The notes beneath the pieces are model-generated. The model made no database searches. It saw nothing but the letters and a program-made list of their open reading frames with translations, and was not told where the DNA came from. From the NCBI GenBank assembly GCA_030606165.1, contig JAUWGZ010000026.1, forward strand, positions 1-15,595: a DNA stretch of 15,595 nt, read 5' to 3'. The position numbers were made by a program, and so were the translations under genes. This document shows, piece after piece, positions 7,782 through 13,966 of this stretch (position 1 is the stretch's first letter; each line of letters starts with the position of its first letter). The DNA comes from Dehalococcoidia bacterium (GTDB lineage Bacteria; Chloroflexota; Dehalococcoidia; GIF9; AB-539-J10).

Positions 7782-8555
7782 TCAGAATGGGAGGTAGGGG
7801 AGCACCCTGTCAGGATACAGGGCAAAGATGACGCCGATAAGTATCGGCCAGTGGGCAATATACATCACCAGCGGATGTCTTCCTGGCAAAGTCAGCGCTG
7901 AGGTAACAGGATTGCTGAATTCAGGAATATTGAATCTTCTACTCCCTTGCGGATATAGCATTTTGCCGCCAAACATCCCCACAAGTAAAAGGCCGAACCA
8001 CGGCAGCAGGGGCCAGTAATCCAACGTCCCAAATCTGTATGGCATCAACCAGAGCAGCCAGGGAAAGTCGACAAACCCCCTTTGTCCCTGGAGGTAAAAG
8101 CCTAGTGCCAGCAGAGCAATCCCCAGTATCAGGTTGATGAAGCGGAATCTTAAAAAGAAAGGCGCAAGTATGAACGCAATCCCGAAGAAGTGGAGTATGC
8201 CGAATATGACATATGCATCTGGGGCGATTATCCATGTGAGCAGAGTAATCGCCATGCCCCATGCGAATATTCTCAGACCTCTAAGCATGAAGCTCGACAT
8301 TCTCTTTGATGATCTGGCCTGGCTGATTGTGAGCGATACTCCGGCAAGAAAGATAAAAACGCTGGCGTTCACTCTGGCAATCCACCACCAGGACCCATAA
8401 TACGGGCCGGGCACGCCGGTGTTTTGGATACCAAGGTAGTTAAGCACATAGAGCACGTCGAAGATTATCATTATTATTATGGCGACGGTGCGTACGACGT
8501 CTATCTCCCAGAAACGTTTATGCGTACTGATATAACCAGCAGTTGTGCGTGTCAT
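7782..8555 (-). CDS. DUF1624/heparan-alpha-glucosaminide N-acetyltransferase-like membrane protein
   Basis: The 257 residues form a polytopic membrane protein. It begins with the typical DUF1624 signature RFWEIDVVRTVAIIIMI (14-30). It continues with FIFLAGVSLTIS (68-78), a Trp/Phe-rich core, FGILHFFGIAFIL (118-130), WFGLLLVGMFGG (186-197), and ends with the RHPLVMYIAHWPIL (226-239) block shared with the YeiB/acyltransferase-3 superfamily. Human HGSNAT belongs to the same superfamily and transfers acetyl groups across a membrane; the bacterial substrates are not established. At the end of the first helix many members carry His (about position 33) where this protein has Asp, and Arg-Gly is Thr-Val near 23. 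No ribosome binding site is obvious before the ATG, so the start is tentative. It is probably transcribed alone. Confidence 0.8.
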   Translation of the reverse strand: MTRTTAGYISTHKRFWEIDVVRTVAIIIMIIFDVLYVLNYLGIQNTGVPGPYYGSWWWIARVNASVFIFLAGVSLTISQARSSKRMSSFMLRGLRIFAWGMAITLLTWIIAPDAYVIFGILHFFGIAFILAPFFLRFRFINLILGIALLALGFYLQGQRGFVDFPWLLWLMPYRFGTLDYWPLLPWFGLLLVGMFGGKMLYPQGSRRFNIPEFSNPVTSALTLPGRHPLVMYIAHWPILIGVIFALYPDRVLPYLPF

Positions 8556-8726
8556 TCGTCAAATTGCTGGCACGATTTTATCATATCTTGAGCAAACACC
8601 GAATATCAGACCTTACGCTGGATTTCTCTATGGTAGTCGAATGGCTAATCTTGAATTAGATTGGGGGACTGAGGCACATAGTTAAAGCTATCGCCAAGTA
8701 CTAGAGTTGAAAAAGTAGACTGGCTA

Positions 8727-9410
8727 TCACTTTAGCAGAGCCTTCCGGCCAATAACCTCATGCCCGACATACCACCTCCGGATAGCCTCAACTACCTCTT
8801 CAGGGCGATCCAGGACCCTCAATAGGTCGAGATCATTCTCAGAGACATACTTCCTGGATAAGACGGAGCTCCGCAGCCAACCCAGAAATCCCTTCCAAAA
8901 TTCGCTGTTGAACAATACTACGGGAAAAGGTTTTATCTTGTGGGTCTGCATCAGGGTTAGTACCTCTGTCACTTCGTCAAGCGTGCCCAAGCCACCCGGC
9001 ATTATGACAAAGGCAACGGCATATTTCACCAGCATGACTTTACGAGTAAAGAAGTGATCGAACGTTATCGACTTTGTGGTGTAGTCATTACAGGCCTGTT
9101 CTTCGGGAAGGGAGATATTCAGCCCGACCGATGTAACCCCAGCCTTTCGTGCACCTTTGTTGGCTGCCTCCATTACGCCCGGCCCCCCACCAGTTACAAT
9201 TGAGAAGCCCAACTGTCCAAGCCGATAGGCTATTTCTTCCGTCTCCGCATATAGCTCGTCATCCACTCCCAATCTGGCCGAACCATATATGGTCACTGCC
9301 GGCTCGATACCGGAGAGATTATCAAAGCCCTCTACAAGTTCGCCTATTATTCGAAACATCCGCCAGGATTCTTCCTTGGCCAGTTCATTTATCTCATATC
9401 CGTACGACAT
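8727..9410 (-). CDS. LOG/TIGR00730-family Rossmann-fold nucleotide hydrolase
   Basis: The 227 residues carry both signatures of the LOG (lysine-decarboxylase-like) family: GGGPGVMEAANKGA (74-87) and PGGLGTLDE (138-146), with FTRK (121-124) between. LOG proteins remove ribose 5-phosphate from nucleotides such as cytokinin riboside monophosphate or AMP. In bacteria the physiological substrate is often unknown. The longer N-terminal stretch before the GSARLG strand (MSYGYEINELAKEESWRMFR...) is typical of the TIGR00730 subgroup. I chose the ATG at 9410 over an upstream in-frame one at 9446 because GGGAGGG lies just upstream and the protein then begins at the usual place. It is about 170 bases from the DUF1624 gene on the same strand, so co-transcription is uncertain. 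Confidence 0.9.
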   Translation of the reverse strand: MSYGYEINELAKEESWRMFRIIGELVEGFDNLSGIEPAVTIYGSARLGVDDELYAETEEIAYRLGQLGFSIVTGGGPGVMEAANKGARKAGVTSVGLNISLPEEQACNDYTTKSITFDHFFTRKVMLVKYAVAFVIMPGGLGTLDEVTEVLTLMQTHKIKPFPVVLFNSEFWKGFLGWLRSSVLSRKYVSENDLDLLRVLDRPEEVVEAIRRWYVGHEVIGRKALLK

Positions 9411-9499
9411 ATCGCCCTCCCTTAAAAAAGCACACATGGCACACACATGAGCCGAGTAGACCGGCGGGTGCAGCCTTGACCTTGCATTTTATCACCGTT

Positions 9500-9612
9500 T
9501 GCTTTCTGCGGGCAAACTGCGTGTACCTGGCATAGGCGAGGAAGCAAATCAGCACATGGGCGCGGATGTGCCACAGTCTCGTAAACCTCGCCTGCTGAGT
9601 TGCTATTGCTGG
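9500..9612 (-). pseudogene. Possible decayed transposase C-terminal fragment
   Basis: One - strand frame, open between a TGA at 9613-9615 and the region near 9500, reads TRLWHIRAHVLICFLAYA at 9529-9582. This resembles the conserved C-terminal block of IS4/IS1634-type transposases, where a basic RI-x-x-H is followed by a hydrophobic ICFLA stretch. There is no start codon, no catalytic DDE residues and no terminal repeats, so at best it is a scrap of an old insertion. The match rests on about 16 residues. Confidence 0.33.
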
Positions 9613-9648
9613 TCAGCAGTGCGCTGCGAAATAATAGCTGTTTCTGCC

Positions 9649-9678
9649 TTGATTTCTCTTGTTGATGCAGGATATAAT
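9649..9678 (+). promoter_or_regulatory. Sigma-70-like promoter for the cooC-folD-fhs-ferredoxin operon
   Basis: A perfect TATAAT (9673-9678) is preceded by TTGATT (9649-9654), four of six matches to TTGACA, with an 18-base spacer. Transcription would begin near 9684-9686, only about 7 bases before the ATG at 9692, so the transcript may be nearly leaderless. It is the best promoter-like pair I found in the window. Confidence 0.5.
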
Positions 9679-9691
9679 TCGTCATTTGGGA

Positions 9692-10486
9692 ATGAAAATC
9701 GCCGTCAGTGGTAAAGGGGGGGTAGGCAAAACAATGTTAGCCTCTCTGCTTTCCACCATACTTACCCAGCTTGGTTACTCTGTTCTGACCATAGATGCCG
9801 ACCCAAATGCTACCTTGGCAAGTGCTCTCGGCTTTCCCCACCCAGAGAGGATAACCCCTATATCTGAGATGGGAGACCTGATTGAAGAAAGGACAGGGGC
9901 ACGTCCTGGCCAGGCGGCACCTTACTTCAAATTAAATCCCAGGGTTGATGATATACCGGAAAAGCATTGGGTGGAGCATAACGGAATCAAATTAATGGTG
10001 ATGGGGCGGTTAAAGAAGGGTGGTAGTGGTTGTTATTGTCCCGAAAATGCCTTACTGGAAGCTTTGGTTGCCCACATACTCCTGCGGAGGGATGAAGTAG
10101 TCATAATAGATATGGAGGCCGGAATAGAGCATCTGGGGCGGGCGACAGCGAGAGCCGTGGATGAGATGATTATTGTGGTGGAGCCAGGTAAAGGAAGCAT
10201 TGAAACAGCCTACAGGATAAGAGAGCTGGCAAAAGACATAGGTTTGGAAAACATCGCGGTGGTGGCTAACAAGATTCGAAGTGGACAGGACAAAGATTTT
10301 CTTGTTTCCTCCATGCCAGATTTTGAATTTCTGGGCTTTATTCCCTACGCCCAGAGCATAATAGAAGCTGGTCTTGGCAATTTTCCTCTCATCAATTCAA
10401 GTCCAGAGGTCATCAGCCGAGTGCAGGATATTGCGGCACGCCTTAGTGCTGTTAAGTCAGGAATTATCAATAAAACGATAAGTTAA
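9692..10486 (+). CDS. cooC: CooC/AcsF-type nickel-insertion ATPase for CO dehydrogenase/acetyl-CoA synthase
   Basis: The 264 residues form a MinD/SIMIBI-type P-loop ATPase. There is a deviant Walker A GKGGVGKT (7-14) with two lysines, DADPN (35-39), the CxC pair C114/C116 within GSGCYCPENA (111-120), and DMEAGIEHLGR (140-150), the signature of CooC and AcsF. CooC-type proteins dimerise through the CxC motif, bind nickel and use ATP to load it into CO dehydrogenase or acetyl-CoA synthase. The neighbours folD and fhs support a Wood-Ljungdahl role. I chose ATG 9692 because MKIAVSGKGG is the standard start. Upstream ATG/TTG codons (9665, 9659) would place the promoter's TATAAT inside the gene. 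No strong ribosome binding site precedes it. CooC and AcsF cannot be told apart from sequence alone, and the target enzyme is not in the window. Confidence 0.88.
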   Translation: MKIAVSGKGGVGKTMLASLLSTILTQLGYSVLTIDADPNATLASALGFPHPERITPISEMGDLIEERTGARPGQAAPYFKLNPRVDDIPEKHWVEHNGIKLMVMGRLKKGGSGCYCPENALLEALVAHILLRRDEVVIIDMEAGIEHLGRATARAVDEMIIVVEPGKGSIETAYRIRELAKDIGLENIAVVANKIRSGQDKDFLVSSMPDFEFLGFIPYAQSIIEAGLGNFPLINSSPEVISRVQDIAARLSAVKSGIINKTIS

Positions 10487-10507
10487 GATTTAGGAAAGGA
10501 GGTTTAG

Positions 10508-11416
10508 ATGACGGCAAAGATAATTTCGGGAAACGAAGTGGCCAAGGAGATTAGGGCTGAGCTAAAAGAGCGAGTATCCAAGCTCAAGGAACGGGGCGTA
10601 ACGCCGGGCCTGGTCATGATTCGCGTGGGAGAGGACCCGGCATCCGTTTCCTACGTCTCGGGCAAGGAAAAGGCGGCCGAAGAGATAGGCGTGTGGTCCC
10701 AAACCATCGTCCTGCCTGAGGTCGCCTCAGAGGAGGAACTCCTCTCCAAAGTGGAGGAAATGAACAAAGCAGAGCATGTTGACGGCATACTGGTTCAATT
10801 GCCCTTGCCAAAACACATCAATACGGATAAAGTGCTAAATCTCATCGACCCGGCTAAAGACGTGGACGGCTTCCACCCTGTCAACGTGGGCAAGATGCTC
10901 ATCGGAGACCCCTATTTCATGCCCTGCACACCCCATGGCGCAGTGGAGTTAATGATCCGCAGCGGCAATTCCCCTGAAGGCAAGCATGTGGTCATATGCG
11001 GTCGAAGCAACATAGTAGGCAAGCCTCTCATGGCCATGCTGGTGCAGAAAAACAAGCGTGCCAATGCCACCGTGACCGTCGTCCACACGGGGACTAAAAA
11101 CATGGCCGAAATCACCAGGCAGGCAGATATCCTGGTTGCCGCAATGGGCTCTCCGGAGGTCATTAAACCGGACATGGTAAAGGAAGGGGCAGTTGTTATC
11201 GATGTCGGTGTAAACCGGGTGGGATGGAAACCCAGCAAGAAGGACCCCAGCAAGCAGGTCGCTGACCTCAGGGGGGATGTAGAGTTCGAGACGGTCAAAG
11301 AGAAAGCCAGCGCTATTACCCCGGTGCCCGGAGGGGTTGGCCCCATGACTATCACCATGCTTATGGTCAATACAGTAGTAGCGGCCGAGCGCAGGGCCGA
11401 GCGTATGCGAAAATAA
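10508..11416 (+). CDS. folD: Methylene-THF dehydrogenase/methenyl-THF cyclohydrolase
   Basis: FolD catalyses the reversible NAD(P)-dependent conversion of 5,10-methylene-THF to methenyl-THF and its hydrolysis to 10-formyl-THF; in the Wood-Ljungdahl pathway it runs toward methylene-THF. The 302 residues contain the catalytic Tyr49-x3-Lys53 pair (SYVSGKEKAA), VQLPLP (96-101), DVDGFHPVNVG (118-128), the Rossmann motif CGRSNIVGKP (164-173) and the closing PGGVGPMT (274-281). A short insertion (GWKPSKKDPSKQVADL, about 239-254) follows the VDVGVN-like strand and lengthens the protein slightly over the usual 280-290. AAAGGAGGT at 10495-10503 lies 4 bases before the ATG, a very strong site. It is 21 bases downstream of the cooC-like gene and 29 bases upstream of fhs. 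Confidence 0.97.
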   Translation: MTAKIISGNEVAKEIRAELKERVSKLKERGVTPGLVMIRVGEDPASVSYVSGKEKAAEEIGVWSQTIVLPEVASEEELLSKVEEMNKAEHVDGILVQLPLPKHINTDKVLNLIDPAKDVDGFHPVNVGKMLIGDPYFMPCTPHGAVELMIRSGNSPEGKHVVICGRSNIVGKPLMAMLVQKNKRANATVTVVHTGTKNMAEITRQADILVAAMGSPEVIKPDMVKEGAVVIDVGVNRVGWKPSKKDPSKQVADLRGDVEFETVKEKASAITPVPGGVGPMTITMLMVNTVVAAERRAERMRK

Positions 11417-11445
11417 TAAATTAATAAACGACAAAGGAGGTTACC

Positions 11446-13209
11446 GTGGCTTATGATGCGACAAAAATGAAAGATTGGCAGATTTCGGAAGCTGCCGAAG
11501 AAAACATGCCGACGCCTGATGAGTGGCGGGAAAGACTCAACCTGCAGAAGGATGAAATTATTCCTTACGGAAGACTATGCAGGCTTGATTTCATGAAGAT
11601 TATCGAGCGCCTCAAGGGCAGGCCGGACGGCAAGTACATCGAGGTAACTGCTATAACTCCCACACCGCTAGGAGAAGGGAAAACAACTACCTTGATGGGC
11701 ATCCTGGAAGGTATAGGCAAGCGGGGTAAGAATGTGGGCGGTTGTATACGTCAGCCCTCAGGTGGTCCGACCATGAATATCAAGGGTACCGCTGCCGGGG
11801 GAGGCAATGCGCTGCTTATTCCCATGACCGAATTTTCTATGGGGCTTACCGGCGATATTAACGACATAATGAATGCCCACAATCTGGCCATGGTGGCGCT
11901 TACCTCCAGGATGCAGCATGAGCGCAACTACAGCGACGAAGAGCTGGCCAAGCGCAGCAGAATGCGCCGCCTGAACGTTGACCCTACCAGAGTGGAGATG
12001 GGTTGGATCATGGACTTCTGCGCCCAGAGTCTCAGGAACATCGTAATAGGCCTCGGTGGTCGCATGGATGGCTACTCAATGCAGTCCAAGTTCGGTATTG
12101 CCGTGAGCTCAGAGCTTATGGCTATGTTATCTATTGTCACGGACCTGGCAGACCTGCGCAAAAGGATGGACGAGATTACCGTCGCTTTTGACAGGGATGG
12201 CAATCCTGTTACTACCGCCGATCTGGAGGTGGGAGGCGCCATGACTGCCTGGATGCGCAATACAATCAACCCCACAATGATGTGCACGGTGGAATACCAG
12301 CCCTGTATGGTGCATGCCGGTCCTTTTGCTAATATCGCCGTAGGACAATCCTCCATCATCGGTGACCGCATCGCGTTGAAGATGTTTGACTATCATGTTA
12401 CTGAGAGCGGCTTTGCCGCAGACATCGGTTTCGAAAAGTTCTGGAATGTCAAGTGTCGCTATAGTGGTCTCAAGCCGCATGTGTCGGTACTTACCACCAC
12501 CATCAGGGCACTGAAGATGCATGGTGGCGGCCCCAAGGTAGTGGCTGGTCTGCCCCTGCCCGAGTCCTACACTAAGGAAGACCTGGGACTTCTGGAGAAG
12601 GGCATTCCCAATATGCTGCACCACATCAACACCATCAGGACATCAGGCATCAATCCCGTGGTGTGCATCAACTCCTTCCACACTGACACTAAGGAAGAGA
12701 TTGCCATGGTGCGCAAGGCAGCCGAGGCGGCTGGGGCACGCTGTGCGCTCAGCGAACACTGGCTCAAGGGTGGTGATGGTGCCCTGGAGCTTGCTGATGC
12801 AGTTATGGAAGCCTGCGAAGAGAAGAACGATTTCAAATTCCTTTACCCTATGGAAATGAAGCTGCGAGAGCGGGTGGACAAGATTGCCAAAGTGGTCTAT
12901 GGAGCCGATGGCGTGTCATGGACCGCGGATGCCGAGGCCAAGGCCAAGATGCTCGAGGCCAATTCTAAATATAATGAATACGCTACCATGATGGTGAAGA
13001 CCCATCTGAGCCTGACACATGACCCGGCCATTAAGGGTACTCCTAAAGGATGGAGCTTGCCTATCCGCGATGTGCTGATTTATTCCGGGGCGAAATTCCT
13101 CTGCCCCTGCGCCGGAACAATCAGCTTGATGCCAGGAACCAGCTCCAATCCGGCCTTCAGAAGGGTAGATGTTGATACTAAGACTGGCAAGGTACAAGGG
13201 CTCTTCTAA
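11446..13209 (+). CDS. fhs: Formate-tetrahydrofolate ligase (10-formyl-THF synthetase)
   Basis: Fhs condenses formate, ATP and THF to 10-formyl-THF, the entry step of the methyl branch. The 587 residues start at a GTG with AAAGGAGGT (11433-11441) 4 bases upstream, the same arrangement as folD. Visible motifs: P-loop TPTPLGEGKTTT (71-82), RQPSGGPTMNIKGTAAGGG (102-120), LTGDIND (134-140), IVIGLGG (199-205), VHAGPFANIA (289-298), TESGFAADIGFEKFWNVKCR (319-338), TIRALKMHGG (352-361) and SEHWLKGGDGA (436-446). These leave no doubt about the family. The protein is longer than the usual 550-560. Several normally constant positions differ: RQPS-L-GP is RQPS-G-GP, KGGAAGGGY is KGTAAGGGN, and the NRFPTDT-like stretch is NSFHTDT. 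This suggests a divergent clade rather than loss of function, because the ATP loop and the GPFANIA and KMHGG blocks are intact. Confidence 0.95.
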   Translation: MAYDATKMKDWQISEAAEENMPTPDEWRERLNLQKDEIIPYGRLCRLDFMKIIERLKGRPDGKYIEVTAITPTPLGEGKTTTLMGILEGIGKRGKNVGGCIRQPSGGPTMNIKGTAAGGGNALLIPMTEFSMGLTGDINDIMNAHNLAMVALTSRMQHERNYSDEELAKRSRMRRLNVDPTRVEMGWIMDFCAQSLRNIVIGLGGRMDGYSMQSKFGIAVSSELMAMLSIVTDLADLRKRMDEITVAFDRDGNPVTTADLEVGGAMTAWMRNTINPTMMCTVEYQPCMVHAGPFANIAVGQSSIIGDRIALKMFDYHVTESGFAADIGFEKFWNVKCRYSGLKPHVSVLTTTIRALKMHGGGPKVVAGLPLPESYTKEDLGLLEKGIPNMLHHINTIRTSGINPVVCINSFHTDTKEEIAMVRKAAEAAGARCALSEHWLKGGDGALELADAVMEACEEKNDFKFLYPMEMKLRERVDKIAKVVYGADGVSWTADAEAKAKMLEANSKYNEYATMMVKTHLSLTHDPAIKGTPKGWSLPIRDVLIYSGAKFLCPCAGTISLMPGTSSNPAFRRVDVDTKTGKVQGLF

Positions 13210-13251
13210 AGGATGATAGACCGGTCTGGGAAGATAACTTCTGCTTTACGA

Positions 13252-13277
13252 TATTCTCTCCCTCAAGGGAGAGAATA
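13252..13277. repeat. Palindrome related to the pyrK REP-like element, upstream of the ferredoxin gene
   Basis: Arms TATTCTCTCCCT (13252-13263) and AGGGAGAGAATA (13266-13277) are perfect 12-base complements with two central bases. The CTCTCCCT/AAGGGAGAG core is shared with the element in pyrK. It lies about 43 bases after the fhs stop with no T-run behind it, so it is not a classical terminator, though it may still shape or protect the transcript. The left arm (CTCCCTC, 13258-13264) can also pair with GAGGGAG (13279-13285), which overlaps the ribosome binding site of the next gene. Confidence 0.65.
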
Positions 13278-13313
13278 AGAGGGAGGATACTGGTAAAAGT
13301 TAAAAGCGTTTCT

Positions 13314-13946
13314 TTGACGATTGATGGTAAGACAGTAGAAGTTGCCCCAGGTGAAAAGGTCCTGTGGGCAGCTCTGGATAACGACATCTACATTCCCAAC
13401 CTTTGCGCCATTCGGGAAAAGAGCGAGCCTTTTGCTTCTTGCCGCCTCTGCTTTGTGGAGATAGAAGGTAAAGATATGCCAGTTACAGCCTGTACTACCC
13501 CTGTGGCAGAAGGCATGGTAGTCAATACCAAAGGGGCAAAGGCATTGAGGCTAGCCCGCACCGCTTTGGAATTGCTTCTAGCCAGCTGTCCTGTGGATTG
13601 TGCTCACTGTCCCAAGAGCGGTTCTTGTGAACTTCAGAGGATAGCCAAGCACCTCGGCGTGAAGCTCAAAACAAAAAGGTTCAGGAAAATCCTGCCTGAG
13701 CTACCCATAGATGCTAGCAGTCCCTTGTTCATTTATGACCCTAATAAGTGTGTGCTCTGCGGCAGATGCGTTTGGGTATGTCAGGAAAAACTGGGCAAAG
13801 GAGCCATTGGTTTTGCTTACCGTGGCTTCCGGAGGATGGTCACCACTTTTGGAGATGAGCCTATGGGTAGGTCCAGTTGTCAGGACTGTAGCGAGTGTGT
13901 TGCCGTTTGCCCTGTTGGTGCTCTCGTATTTCGTGAGGTTATGTAA
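13314..13946 (+). CDS. NuoG/HydA N-terminal-type ferredoxin module, stand-alone iron-sulfur electron carrier
   Basis: About 210 residues with four predicted clusters in the order found at the N-terminus of NuoG, HydA and some formate dehydrogenases, but with no catalytic domain after them. [2Fe-2S]: C31, C43, C46, C60. NuoG-like [4Fe-4S]: C92-x3-C96-x2-C99-x5-C105, in SCPVDCAHCPKSGSCELQ. Two ferredoxin [4Fe-4S]: C146/C149/C152/C156 and C189/C192/C195/C199-Pro. In the family the first ligand of the second cluster is normally His (HPxDC); here it is Cys. The role is probably electron transfer to or from formate dehydrogenase, a hydrogenase or methylene-THF reductase; the partner is not in the window. 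The start is unclear. TTG at 13314 has no ribosome binding site, while GGGAGG (13281-13286) points to a start near 13290, where only CTG is in frame (LVKVKSVSL...). The gene follows fhs by about 100 bases, is probably the end of the operon, and converges on polA. Confidence 0.88.
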   Translation: MTIDGKTVEVAPGEKVLWAALDNDIYIPNLCAIREKSEPFASCRLCFVEIEGKDMPVTACTTPVAEGMVVNTKGAKALRLARTALELLLASCPVDCAHCPKSGSCELQRIAKHLGVKLKTKRFRKILPELPIDASSPLFIYDPNKCVLCGRCVWVCQEKLGKGAIGFAYRGFRRMVTTFGDEPMGRSSCQDCSECVAVCPVGALVFREVM

Positions 13947-13966
13947 AGCTCTTCATCTTTATTAAT

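Larger units (their letters stand above)
9411..9691. other. 281-bp intergenic region between divergent LOG and cooC-like genes
   Basis: No convincing complete gene is present. Seen here: the ribosome binding site of the LOG gene; a possible transposase scrap on the - strand (9500-9612); and several perfect short inverted repeats. These are GTTTGC/GCAAAC (9497-9502 / 9512-9517), AGGCGAGG/CCTCGCCT (9534-9541 / 9586-9593) enclosing GCACAT/ATGTGC (9552-9557 / 9566-9571), and CTGCTGA/TCAGCAG (9592-9598 / 9613-9619). A + strand promoter lies at the right end. I could not match the stems to a known riboswitch. Confidence 0.6.

Noticed and set aside
7768..7787. Inverted repeat TTCTGA/TCAGAA between the convergent CPBP and DUF1624 genes, as a two-way terminator
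   Set aside because: Only six base pairs with an eight-base loop, no G+C-rich stem and no T-run on either side; part of it lies in the DUF1624 stop codon.
8556..8726. Possible small gene or RNA in the 171-base gap between the LOG and DUF1624 genes
   Set aside because: No frame with a ribosome binding site, no tRNA-like arms and no strong hairpin; only a vague TATGAT-like box on the - strand without a matching -35.
9422..9685. 87-codon - strand frame (MTNYILHQQEKSRQ...) between the LOG and cooC-like genes
   Set aside because: No ribosome binding site, no recognisable motif, and it crosses the cooC promoter; a different - strand frame gives the transposase-like stretch.
9480..9690. THF or cobalamin riboswitch ahead of the folate-branch operon
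   Set aside because: I looked for the conserved cores of these riboswitches and did not see them; the stems present do not match those layouts.
10912..11434. Long - strand open frames opposite folD
   Set aside because: They are antisense shadows of a clear folD gene; their products have no recognisable family features.
13252..13285. fhs transcription terminator
   Set aside because: The hairpin is strong but is followed by AAGAGGGAGG rather than a T-run, and the next gene's ribosome binding site follows at once, so read-through is more likely.
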